Shown: in pieces, positions 44,444 through 52,490 of the stretch
Layout: each line of letters opens with the position of its first letter
How positions within the stretch are numbered: the first letter of the stretch is position 1
NCBI RefSeq assembly: GCF_014205795.1
Contig: NZ_JACHCN010000019.1
Location: 1-64,000 of the forward strand
Source: Rhodanobacter sp. MP7CTX1
GTDB taxonomy: Bacteria; Pseudomonadota; Gammaproteobacteria; Xanthomonadales; Rhodanobacteraceae
Reading direction: 5' to 3'
Length of the DNA: 64,000 bases
Notes under the pieces: generated by a model
The model's input: the letters and a program-made list of their open reading frames with translations, nothing else
Told to the model about the DNA's origin: nothing
Databases searched by the model: none
Translations under genes and position numbers: made by a program

Positions 44444-45894
44444 ACATGAACATCCCTCGCAAGACGTTGGCCGCCTCGTTGGCGCTGCTGCTCGGCGGCT
44501 GCATGGTCGGGCCTGACTACCATCGCCCCCAGGTAACGGCACCGGTGCAGTACAAGGAACTGCCGGGCTGGACGGTGGCCACGCCGGCGGCTGCCACGCC
44601 AACCGCCGATTGGTGGGCCGGGTTCAATGACCCCCTGCTCAACCAGCTCGAGCCGATGGTGTCGGTCTCCAACCAGACTGTGCGCCAGGACTATGCGAAC
44701 TATCAGGAGGCACTGGCCGAGGTGCAGGAGGCACGCAGCGCGCTGTTTCCCACGATCGGCGTCACTGGCTCGGCAACCAAATCGCGCAGCGCCGGCGGCA
44801 ATCTTGGCAACAGCGCGGTGAGCGCTCACCCGATAAGCACCGCCGGCTCCCTCGAAGGCAATGTCAGCTGGGCACCCGACCTGTGGGGCAAGGTCCGCCG
44901 TACCGTCGAAGAGAACAAGGCGACTGCACAGGCCAGCGAGGCAACCCTGGCCAACGCCACGCTGTCCGAACAAGTTGCCCTGGCGACCGCCCTCATCGAT
45001 CTGCGGGTGACCGACGCAAACATCGACCTGCTGCAGAAAACTGTGGATGCCTACACGGAATATCTGCGCGTGGTCGGCAACCAGGGTAAGGCCGGCACGG
45101 TGGCTCCGTCAGACGTCATTGGTGCGCGGACTCAGCTGGAGAACGCCCAGGCCAACCTGATCGCACTCGGCATTGCCCGCGCGAAAGACGCCCACGCGAT
45201 CGCTGTACTGGTCGGCAAGAACCCAGAAGAACTCGATATTCCACACAGTACGGCGCTGCCGACGCTGCCAACGGTTCCGGTGGGTGTGCCCTCGACTTTG
45301 CTGCAGCGTCGTCCGGATATCGCCGTTGCCGAGCGCCAGATGGCTGCGCAGAACGCCGCGATCGGCGTCGCCGTAGCGGCCTATTATCCGAATTTTTCGC
45401 TGTCGGCCGCAGATGGCTTTTCGCAGTCGCCGCTGGCCGGCTTGCTGCATATCGCCAACCATGTGTGGTCGCTGGGTGCCGACGTGAGCGAAACCGTGTT
45501 CGATGGCGGCGAACGCCACGCCCAGGTTGCCGCCGCCAGAGCGGCCTACGAGGCCACGGTGGCGAACTATCGCGGCACCGTGCTGACCGCATTCCAGAAT
45601 GTGGAAGACGACCTTTCCGGCCTGCGCATTCTCGCCCAGCAGGGCGCGGTGCTGGACTCCGCCGTACAGGACGCCACGCGTGGTGCGCAGATTGCGTTCA
45701 ACGAATATCAGGCCGGCACCGTCGACTACACCACCGCGGCCGTTGCGCAGGCGACGCAGCTGAGCACGCAGGAAAGCGCGCTGAATGTGCAGCAGCAACG
45801 ACTGCTCGATACGGTGTCATTGATCGGCGATCTGGGCGGTGACTGGTCGGCCAGCGAACTTGTCGATCCGCAGAAGGCCACTGTCAAACGGTGA
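44440..45894 (+). CDS. RND outer-membrane channel lipoprotein (NodT/OprM family)
   Basis: This outer-membrane factor of the tripartite pump has lipobox LLGGC (Cys near residue 21) and begins MNMNIPRKTLAASLALLLGG. The mature part starts MVGPDYHRP, the hallmark of NodT-type factors. Two repeats of the OEP domain follow, with STLLQRRPDIAVAERQMAAQ near the middle. The ATG overlaps the stop of the preceding permease (ATGA). It supplies the operon with its own channel, as in MuxABC-OpmB, so the pump need not borrow TolC. Confidence 0.93.
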   Translation: MNMNIPRKTLAASLALLLGGCMVGPDYHRPQVTAPVQYKELPGWTVATPAAATPTADWWAGFNDPLLNQLEPMVSVSNQTVRQDYANYQEALAEVQEARSALFPTIGVTGSATKSRSAGGNLGNSAVSAHPISTAGSLEGNVSWAPDLWGKVRRTVEENKATAQASEATLANATLSEQVALATALIDLRVTDANIDLLQKTVDAYTEYLRVVGNQGKAGTVAPSDVIGARTQLENAQANLIALGIARAKDAHAIAVLVGKNPEELDIPHSTALPTLPTVPVGVPSTLLQRRPDIAVAERQMAAQNAAIGVAVAAYYPNFSLSAADGFSQSPLAGLLHIANHVWSLGADVSETVFDGGERHAQVAAARAAYEATVANYRGTVLTAFQNVEDDLSGLRILAQQGAVLDSAVQDATRGAQIAFNEYQAGTVDYTTAAVAQATQLSTQESALNVQQQRLLDTVSLIGDLGGDWSASELVDPQKATVKR

Positions 45895-45940
45895 GCGCGG
45901 CGCAAGACCCCGTTCTTCCCGGATCGAGTCCGGGGCGGGC

Positions 45941-45966
45941 TCTGGGCGTAGCGAAGTCGAAGGGCG
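45941..45966. repeat. Half copy of family E repeat
   Basis: GGGCGTAGCGAAGTCGAAGG resembles the left arm of the long inverted repeat at 50852-50960 (GAGCGTAGG...CGAAGTCGAAGG) without the complementary arm. Confidence 0.5.
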
Positions 45967-46021
45967 TTCGTGAAACTACCGCGAGCCCACAAACAGAGTA
46001 CCCCGGATAATCGTTAACCAG

Positions 46022-46109
46022 CTCGTCATCCCTGCGAAGGCAGGGATCCAGCAGCTGTAATTTCTGGAGAGTCAAGGCACTGGGTCCCTGCCTTCGCAGG
46101 GATGACGAG
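46022..46109. repeat. Palindromic intergenic repeat, family D
   Basis: 30-bp arms (46022-46051 and 46080-46109), built around CATCCCTGCGAAGGCAGGGA, match with one mismatch and enclose 28 nt. It lies between the converging RND channel and flavoprotein genes. Confidence 0.9.
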
Positions 46110-46157
46110 TGGTGGATCGAGGCTCCCAATGGCCCACCTGCCCGCAGTTGCTGCGGC

Positions 46158-47393
46158 TTATCTGCGAAGCCAGCGTGCCGCACCGCGACCCGCCCGCATA
46201 CCACTGGCGAAACACGCGGTAAGCAGGTAACCACCCGTAGGGGCTTCCCAGTCGAGCATTTCGCCGGCAATGAACACACCGGGGCGTTTGCGTGCCATCA
46301 GCGTCTCGTCCAACGCCTCCAGCCGTACACCGCCAGCAGTACTGATCGCCTCGGCCACCGGGCGCGGCGCACGCAGGCGTAGCGGCAACGATTTGATCTG
46401 TGCGGCCAGCGCCACGGGATCAGCGAGCGTGGGCTTGCCGGTCAACTCGAACACCAGCGCGCATTTGGCCGGGTCGAGTCCCGCGCGACGACGCAGCCAG
46501 TCGCCGAGGCTGTGTTTGCCACGCGGTGCAGAGAGCCGCTCGGCAAGCGCGGTTTGCGTGTAGCCCGGCGCCAGGTCGAAATAGAGCATCGCCTCGCCGC
46601 GCGTGGCGATCTGCTCGCGCAGTTCGGCGCCGATCGCGTAGACGAGGCTGCCCTCGATCCCGTATTCGCTGAGCACGCATTCACCCTGGCGATGCTGCGC
46701 GATGCCATGGCGATCGACCCAATGGGCGACCACGGGTTTCAGCGGCGCGCCGGCGAAACGTGTGCGCAGATGCTCGCTCCACGCCAGCTCGAAGCCGCAG
46801 TTGGCCGGCTGCAACGGTGCGATATCGATTCCGGCGTCGGTCAACGGCGCCACCCACGCACCATCGGAGCCGAGTTGTGGCCAGCTGGCGCCGCCGAGCG
46901 CCAGCACCACGGCGTCTGTGGTCACGCTACGTTCCCCATCAGGCACTGCAAAACGCAGCGCGCCGCCGTCAGCCCAGCCCAACCAGCGATGATGCATATG
47001 GAACGTCACGCCGCTCGCATGCAGTCGACGTACCCAGCGGCGCAACAACGGTGCCGCCTTCAGGTCGCTCGGAAACACCCGGCCGGAGCTACCCACGAAA
47101 GTTTCCACGCCCAGCCCACGCGCCCACGCGCGCAAGGCATCGCCGTCGAATTCCTGCAGCCAGCTTTCGACCGCGCCGCGCCGCTCTGCGTAGCGCCCTA
47201 CAAACTGCGCGAACGGTTCGCCATGCGTGAGATTGAGTCCACCCTTGCCGGCCAACAGAAATTTCCGGCCAACCGAACCCATCGCGTCGTACAGATCGAC
47301 CCTGACACCAGCCGCGCACGCCACCTCGGCCGCCATAAGGCCAGAGGGCCCACCGCCAATGATCGTGAGTCGGGGAGTGGCTGCCTCATTCAT
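46158..47393 (-). CDS. BaiN/RdsA-family NAD(P)/FAD-dependent oxidoreductase (HI0933-like flavoprotein)
   Basis: This 411-residue flavoprotein belongs to the HI0933/TIGR03862 group. The FAD-binding motif LTIIGGGPSGLMAAEVAC is at residue ~9, followed by GRKFLLAGKGGLNLTH, which is diagnostic, and ALGGASWPQLGSDG. The C terminus has GVFIAGEMLDWEAPTGGYLL with the second FAD contact. Substrates for this cytosolic group are mostly undefined. I start at the ATG at 47393 where homology begins; the frame is open to 47534. It is convergent with the efflux operon. Confidence 0.9.
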   Translation of the reverse strand: MNEAATPRLTIIGGGPSGLMAAEVACAAGVRVDLYDAMGSVGRKFLLAGKGGLNLTHGEPFAQFVGRYAERRGAVESWLQEFDGDALRAWARGLGVETFVGSSGRVFPSDLKAAPLLRRWVRRLHASGVTFHMHHRWLGWADGGALRFAVPDGERSVTTDAVVLALGGASWPQLGSDGAWVAPLTDAGIDIAPLQPANCGFELAWSEHLRTRFAGAPLKPVVAHWVDRHGIAQHRQGECVLSEYGIEGSLVYAIGAELREQIATRGEAMLYFDLAPGYTQTALAERLSAPRGKHSLGDWLRRRAGLDPAKCALVFELTGKPTLADPVALAAQIKSLPLRLRAPRPVAEAISTAGGVRLEALDETLMARKRPGVFIAGEMLDWEAPTGGYLLTACFASGMRAGRGAARWLRR

Positions 47394-47865
47394 CCGCTCA
47401 TGGTCGCATGTCACCTGCTCCGATTGAACCGGTGACTTCGTTGGCTGCCGCATCCGATCGAGCCTGCGGCGAGCTGCAGCCGCGGTGCTCGACATGTAGC
47501 GCCATGGGCGAATTGCTTCGCCGTCCATCGACACCCGGTGGGCATTGCGCCGAGTAATCCTGATGTCGACGCGCGCATCCGCTGAATTTCACGTAAGTCG
47601 AATCAAGTGAATCACCGGTGATCAAGGATCAAAGCACATTCATTGTGTTCAGGAGAACAGAAGTCTCTTGTGATAGCCATGAAATTATATCGTTCTAATT
47701 GCGCATATTCAGGCAATGAAACCGATTACATGGCATTCAGACGTCGCATATATTCATTCGTCGAGTTAGCACTGTATTCGATCATATCTGATTGATTCCG
47801 CTGAAAATCAATCCTCTTCGAAGCAAAACTTTAGATCGTGCGTAAATGCATTTCGGCGAATCGTC

Positions 47866-47881
47866 TTCACACTTTTGTGAA
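47866..47881. promoter_or_regulatory. Palindrome TTCACA-N4-TGTGAA
   Basis: TTCACACTTTTGTGAA has perfect 6-bp inverted arms around a 4-nt centre. It consists of CRP-type half-sites in everted orientation, 46 bp before the CRP-like box. The binding protein is unknown. Confidence 0.4.
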
Positions 47882-47926
47882 TAACGATAATCACCTAGCC
47901 GCGCACGACAATTGACCCGTTGATTC

Positions 47927-47942
47927 TGTGATCGATATCACC
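47927..47942. promoter_or_regulatory. CRP/Clp-like binding site
   Basis: TGTGATCGATATCACC fits TGTGA-N6-TCACA with one mismatch. In Xanthomonas the CRP homologue Clp activates extracellular enzyme genes through such sites. Here the box overlaps the candidate -10, which would favour repression unless another promoter is used. Confidence 0.5.
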
Positions 47943-48251
47943 GGATACTTCAAAAACTCCTATTGACGCTCACTCATCAGCGCCCTACCTTCGGTCAATT
48001 CATCAATGGGAGTTTGATGAATGATCCCATTCAAAACGTCACTGACTTCATCGCGACGTTGCCGATAGAGAAAGAACACCTGCATGTGAACTCCGACGGA
48101 TAAATCAGGGAGGGGGCGAGCCGCAGGGAGCACATGGGATCGCTGGGCAATCCAAGAAAACCCATGGCGTCGTGTCTGTCCACGCCGCCCACTCATGAGG
48201 TCCATACGGCCCCAGCGGCTTCGTTTGGCCTCAAAACTTAGGGAGTTCACA

Positions 48252-50651
48252 ATGCCAAGCCATTTTCGCCTCAAGCTACTGGCTGCAGCCATCGCCATGG
48301 CGGCTGCCACGTCGGTCTGCGCCACCTCCACCAACAATGCCAGTGCCTTTGTCGCGCTGACCTCGCAACACGCCACCACGTTGCATAGTGGTGACGTGGC
48401 CGCCGGGCCGCTGGCCTTCTCGCAGCCGATGCAAATCGTGGTTTCGCTCAAGTTGCGCAATCAGTCGCAACTGAACAGCTTTCTGGCTAAGGCTCAACAG
48501 CCTGGCACGCCGACCGCACAGCGCACGATGAGTCAGGAGCAATTCGCCGCGCAGTTCTCGCCGACCCAGGCGCAGGCACAGGCCGTGGCGAACTATCTGA
48601 CCCAGGCCGGCTTCAAGAATGTCACCATCGCACCGAACCGGCTGCTGGTTACCGCCGACGCCACCGCCGACTCGGTGCGCGCCGCCTTCAACACTACCTT
48701 TGAGAGTGTGCACACCCACGACGGCCGCAACGCCTTTCACAACACCAGCAACGTCATGATTCCCGCATCGTTGCAGGACAGCGTGCTGTCGGTAGTGGGC
48801 CTGGATACCGTGCATCTGTCGCACACGTTTGCGCGCTATGCGAACACGAACGCCGTGCACACCGCGGTGACCGGAACGGCAGTCGGTCACAACCCGACCA
48901 ATTTCGCCACGATCTACGGTGGCACAGGTGTGCCGACCGCGTCGACCATTCCTGTCGGCATCATCGTCGAAGGCAGCATGACCAAGGTCCTCAGCGATCT
49001 GAAGTCGTTCGCGTCGACCAATGGCCTGCCAGCGGTCACCACCCAGGTCGTCGGCAGCGGCGGCAGCGATACCAGCGGCGACGTCGAGTGGGACCTGGAC
49101 AGCCAGGACATCGTAGGCATCAGCGGTGGCGTGCAGAAGATCGTCTTCTACGACACCACCTCGCTGACCGATGCCAACCTCACCGCCGACTACAACGCGG
49201 CAGTGAGCGCGAATGCGGTGAAGGTGATCAACGTGTCGCTGGGCGAATGCGAAACCGATGCACAGCAAGCGGGCACCACCACTGCGGAAGACCAGATCTT
49301 CTCGCAGGCCGTGGCGCAGGGGCAGACCTTCTCGGTGTCGTCGGGTGATTCCGGCGCGGATGAATGCGGCACCGGCGGCGTGGTTCCGAGTTGGCCGGCC
49401 AGCTCGCAGTACGTGGTCGCGGCGGGTGGTACCGAGCTGTACACCTCCGGTGCCACGACCTGGGGCAGCGAGACGGTGTGGAACAATCTCAACGAGAGTG
49501 AAGGTGCGACGGGCGGCAGCCCCAGCACGTTCGAGCCGATGCCGAGCTGGCAGGTGGGCGTGGGGCAGAACGCAGGTCACACCACCCGTGGCGTACCTGA
49601 CATTGCGTTTGACGCCAGCCCGGATAGCGGCGCGTTGATCATCGTGGACGGCCAGGCGAATCAGCAGGTCGGTGGCACGAGTCTGGCCTCGCCGCTGTTT
49701 GTCGGTTCATGGGCACGCATGCTGGCGGCCAAAGGCAGCACGCTCGGCTTCGCCGCACCGCTGCTGTACAAGTTGCCGGCGAGCACCTTCCATGACGTCA
49801 CCTCGGGCAACAACAGCGGTGAGACGGCGGCCGTGGGCTGGGACTACACCACCGGCTTCGGCAGCCTGATCATGAGTCAGGAAGTCGCCAACATCGGCGG
49901 CGGAGGTGGCGGTACGGGCGGTACGCCGGCGGCCAACTTCAGCTTCACCACCAGCGGCCTGACCGCCAACTTCACTGATTCGTCCACCGACTCGGGCGGC
50001 ACCATTTCGGGCTACTCCTGGAGCTTCGGCGACAGCGGCACCTCGACCGCTCAAAATCCCAGCCACACCTATGCGGCAGCCGGGACATACAGCGTTTCCG
50101 AAACCGTGACCGACAGCGTCAGCGGCGCCACCAGCTCCAAGACGGAATCGGTGACGGTCAGCAGCGGCGGCAGTCCGAGCCAGTTGCTCGTCAACACCGG
50201 CTTTGAAACCGGAAAGGCGACACCGTGGACGCTGACGGCAGGCGTGCTCTGCACCAGCGCAAGCTGCGGCAGCAGCGAGAGCCCGCATGCCGGAACATGG
50301 TTCGCATGGCTGGACGGCTATGGCGCTTCGCACACCGACACGGCATCACAGTCGGTAGCGATTCCCAGCGGCAAGACGAGCGCGACCCTGCAGTACTACC
50401 TGCATATCGACTCGACCAAGAAGACCGCAGCCGACACGCTAACCGTGCAGGTGCTGAATTCGTCCGGCACCGTGTTGTCAACGCTGGCAACATTCACGAG
50501 TCTCAACGCGGCCACGGGTTACACGGTGCACACGGCAAGCCTTGCTCCGTACATCGGCCAGACCGTGGTGATCAAGTTCACCGGCAAGGAGACTTCGTCC
50601 TCAGGCAATACTGACTTCACGCTCGACGATGTCACGTTGACTGTGCAGTAA
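48252..50651 (+). CDS. Secreted S53 (sedolisin/xanthomonalisin-like) serine-carboxyl protease with PKD domain
   Basis: This 799-residue exported protease has a signal peptide (cleavage near SVCA|TSTN) and a pro-kumamolisin activation domain (about residues 30-190). The S53 catalytic domain (~200-560) has the Glu/Asp pair in SGDVEWDLDSQD (E279, D283), the oxyanion region SVSSGDSGADE and the nucleophile S477 in GGTSLASP. A Gly-rich hinge leads to a PKD domain (~560-640), and a C-terminal beta-sandwich with two nearby cysteines (~645-799) ends the protein. S53 enzymes are acid proteases; export via the type II system encoded 4.5 kb away is plausible. GGGAG precedes the ATG. Confidence 0.92.
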   Translation: MPSHFRLKLLAAAIAMAAATSVCATSTNNASAFVALTSQHATTLHSGDVAAGPLAFSQPMQIVVSLKLRNQSQLNSFLAKAQQPGTPTAQRTMSQEQFAAQFSPTQAQAQAVANYLTQAGFKNVTIAPNRLLVTADATADSVRAAFNTTFESVHTHDGRNAFHNTSNVMIPASLQDSVLSVVGLDTVHLSHTFARYANTNAVHTAVTGTAVGHNPTNFATIYGGTGVPTASTIPVGIIVEGSMTKVLSDLKSFASTNGLPAVTTQVVGSGGSDTSGDVEWDLDSQDIVGISGGVQKIVFYDTTSLTDANLTADYNAAVSANAVKVINVSLGECETDAQQAGTTTAEDQIFSQAVAQGQTFSVSSGDSGADECGTGGVVPSWPASSQYVVAAGGTELYTSGATTWGSETVWNNLNESEGATGGSPSTFEPMPSWQVGVGQNAGHTTRGVPDIAFDASPDSGALIIVDGQANQQVGGTSLASPLFVGSWARMLAAKGSTLGFAAPLLYKLPASTFHDVTSGNNSGETAAVGWDYTTGFGSLIMSQEVANIGGGGGGTGGTPAANFSFTTSGLTANFTDSSTDSGGTISGYSWSFGDSGTSTAQNPSHTYAAAGTYSVSETVTDSVSGATSSKTESVTVSSGGSPSQLLVNTGFETGKATPWTLTAGVLCTSASCGSSESPHAGTWFAWLDGYGASHTDTASQSVAIPSGKTSATLQYYLHIDSTKKTAADTLTVQVLNSSGTVLSTLATFTSLNAATGYTVHTASLAPYIGQTVVIKFTGKETSSSGNTDFTLDDVTLTVQ

Positions 50652-50706
50652 ATCGGGAAGACGGACGGCTGCGCAAACTGGCAGCTGTCGCAGTGATGGC
50701 AATGAA

Positions 50707-50736
50707 GAACCCGGCCGCAAGGCCGGGTTCTTTTTT
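50707..50736 (+). terminator. Rho-independent terminator of the S53 protease gene
   Basis: A perfect 10-bp stem GAACCCGGCC / GGCCGGGTTC with loop GCAA is followed by six Ts, 55 nt after the stop codon. Confidence 0.95.
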
Positions 50737-50851
50737 CATCGCCTAATGACCGCCTGTCCAACCCTGCGCTCTATCCACCTTTCCCCCGCTCGCTCTTCGT
50801 TCCCTCTGCGTCGCAGCGGCCTCCGCTCCCTCTGCGCCCCCGCGGCCAACG

Positions 50852-50960
50852 TACCCTCTCCGTTCGCCCTGAGCGTAGGCCCGTAGGGCCGAAGTCGAAG
50901 GGTGCGCCTCGAGGGGCCTTCGACTTCGCTGCGCTACGCTCAGGGCGAACGGAGAGGGTA
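50852..50960. repeat. Long nested inverted repeat, family E
   Basis: The outer arms (50852-50877 and 50935-50960) pair perfectly over 26 bp. Inner arms CGAAGTCGAAGG (50890-50901) and CCTTCGACTTCG (50917-50928) pair over 12 bp. The whole 109 nt could fold into one long interrupted hairpin between the protease terminator and the ArsR-type gene. Confidence 0.9.
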
Positions 50961-51025
50961 CGAAGATCGACCGAGGGGAGAGGGAACGGAGCGCTGCCGG
51001 GAGGGCGAGCAGAGGATGCGAACCG

Positions 51026-51718
51026 TTACTCCATGCGCACACCCAACTCGGCCAAGTGTCGCAAGCCGTCGGCGCTGGGCAGCAGCGCGCGGCTGTCGCT
51101 CACGCGACGTAGCCAGTCGGCGTCCAGCATGGCATCGGTGAGCGCCACGCCGAGCGGGCCGCCTACGTGCAAGCGGCGCTCGGTCCAGTCTAGGCAACTG
51201 CGGCCACGCAAATGCAACAGGTGCTCCGTCGCATGCGGCTGCCATCCTGTATGTATCAGCGCGTCAACGGCCGCCGGCAGCAGACACAGTCCATCGCTGT
51301 TCGATTGCAGCCAGCCGCGCTCCAGCCACGCCTTGCACATCGCCACTCCCAGCTGGCCGGCAAGATGGCGGTAGCAAGTGCGTGCACGGCAAAGTGCCGG
51401 GTCGGTCACAACCACTCGTTGCGGACGCGGTGAGCGCGGCAGCGCCATCGACTCCAGCCATGCGGCCACTTCGTCGTCGGCAAGCCGGTAGTAGCGATGG
51501 CGGCCCTGGACATGCACACCGAGCAGACCACCCTCCAGCAAGCGCTTCAGATGGGCGCTGGCGGTAGCCGCGCCCACGTCGGCAGCGCGCGCCAGCTCGC
51601 CAGCCGGACGTGCGCTGCCGTCCATCAACGCCAGCAGCATTGCGGCGCGTGCCGGCTCGGCCAGCAGAGCACCCAGCTCGGCCAGCTGATAACGGTTGAA
51701 GGGGGCAGCGGCGGTCAT
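51026..51718 (-). CDS. ArsR-family transcriptional regulator
   Basis: This 230-residue regulator has an N-terminal winged helix (about residues 10-90): LLAEPARAAMLLALMDGSAR, recognition region ASAHLKRLLEGGLL and wing GRHRYYRL. The C-terminal half (~105-230) has cysteines in CRARTCYRHLAGQLG, MCKAWL and SCLDW and may sense a metal, oxidant or other ligand. It is longer than classical ArsR repressors (~120) and matches a two-domain type often found beside MFS or DUF genes. No target gene is adjacent. The promoter seems leaderless, with a palindrome in it. Confidence 0.88.
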   Translation of the reverse strand: MTAAAPFNRYQLAELGALLAEPARAAMLLALMDGSARPAGELARAADVGAATASAHLKRLLEGGLLGVHVQGRHRYYRLADDEVAAWLESMALPRSPRPQRVVVTDPALCRARTCYRHLAGQLGVAMCKAWLERGWLQSNSDGLCLLPAAVDALIHTGWQPHATEHLLHLRGRSCLDWTERRLHVGGPLGVALTDAMLDADWLRRVSDSRALLPSADGLRHLAELGVRME

Positions 51719-51724
51719 GAACGC

Positions 51725-51744
51725 AGTCTAATCCGTGCCGGATT
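51725..51744 (-). promoter_or_regulatory. Candidate leaderless promoter and operator of the ArsR-type gene
   Basis: On the minus strand TAGACT (51725-51730) lies exactly 6 nt before the ATG. Immediately upstream AATCCGTGCCGGATT (51730-51744) is an inverted repeat with 6-bp arms and a 3-nt centre. It is well placed for autoregulation. No Shine-Dalgarno is possible if this -10 is used. Confidence 0.4.
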
Positions 51745-51798
51745 CAGGACGTTTCGTCACGCGGCGAACGGTGCGCCGCGCGCGAATCGCGGGCGCCT

Positions 51799-52419
51799 TC
51801 AAGGCCCCGCAGTAGCACCGCGCAACCGTGCCGTCAGGCTGGCCTTGATCGCCGGCCATTCGGAATCGATGATCGAATAATAGACGGTGTGCCGAACCCG
51901 CCCGGTAGAGGGAATGATCATGTGATTGCGGAACGTGCCCTCTTCCACCGCGCCCAGTCGAGCGATCGCCGTACGCGACCTCTGGTTGAGCGAATCGGTC
52001 TTGAGCTCGACGCGCATGGCGCCGAGTACATCGAACGCCTGCGTCAGCAACAACAGTTTCGCTTCGGTATTGGCACCACTGCGTTGATGGCTTGGGGTGA
52101 GCCAGGTCCAGCCGATCTCGAGCCGTCGGTGAGTGGTGTCGATGTTGGCGTAGCGCGTACTGCCGATCGCCTGGTCGCTGGCCTGATCGATGATGGCAAA
52201 GGGCAGCGAAACGCCGCGCCGCTGTTCGTCGAGCGCCGTCGACACATACGTCCGCATGTCTTCGGGTGTATGCACCTGATTGGGCACCCACTGCCACAGT
52301 GTGGGGTCCAGCCCCACCCGGGCAAGTTCGGCAATATGATCGAGCGTCAGCGGTTCGAGTCGCACGATACCGCCGCGCAGGACGACGGGTTCGATCTTCA
52401 TGGGTTCGGCAAGCTGCAT
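51799..52419 (-). CDS. GNAT-family N-acetyltransferase (RimJ/RimL-like)
   Basis: This 206-residue acetyltransferase has the Acetyltransf_3 layout seen in RimJ/RimL and YdaF-like proteins: VRLEPLTLDHIAELARVG at the N terminus, FAIIDQASDQAIGSTRYANI, then EIGWTWLTPSHQRSGANTEA (acetyl-CoA loop, partly degenerate) and NQRSRTAIARLGAVEEGTFR near the C terminus. The acceptor is unknown. GAGAG sits 7 nt before the ATG at 52419; an internal ATG at 52401 is possible. Confidence 0.85.
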   Translation of the reverse strand: MQLAEPMKIEPVVLRGGIVRLEPLTLDHIAELARVGLDPTLWQWVPNQVHTPEDMRTYVSTALDEQRRGVSLPFAIIDQASDQAIGSTRYANIDTTHRRLEIGWTWLTPSHQRSGANTEAKLLLLTQAFDVLGAMRVELKTDSLNQRSRTAIARLGAVEEGTFRNHMIIPSTGRVRHTVYYSIIDSEWPAIKASLTARLRGATAGP

Positions 52420-52490
52420 CGCGCACTCTCGTCAGTCAGCGTCATGGTCACGTTGCCGCATTCTCGTGGCTCAAGCATGGCTTTGCGACG

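Larger units (their letters stand above)
47394..48251. promoter_or_regulatory. Long AT-rich regulatory region upstream of the S53 protease
   Basis: This stretch of 858 bp has no credible gene. From about 47630 to 47960 it is strikingly AT-rich for this window. It holds a CRP/Clp-like site (47927-47942), an everted palindrome (47866-47881), and a possible promoter TTGACC (47912-47917) with TATCAC (47936-47941) at 18-nt spacing. From 47960 to 48251 composition returns to normal and would form a long 5' leader if transcription starts near 47950. Confidence 0.45.

Noticed and set aside
45918..45934. CCCGGA-TCGAG-TCCGGG hairpin after the efflux operon
   Set aside because: The 6-bp stem has no T run. 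It is too weak to call a terminator.
47729..47794. 21-codon ORF (MAFRRRIYSFVELALYSIISD) in the AT-rich region
   Set aside because: It has no ribosome binding site and no recognisable family. An ORF of this length is expected by chance in AT-rich DNA.
47960..48460. 166-codon minus-strand ORF spanning the protease start
   Set aside because: It is antisense to the protease signal peptide and leader, with no supporting motifs.
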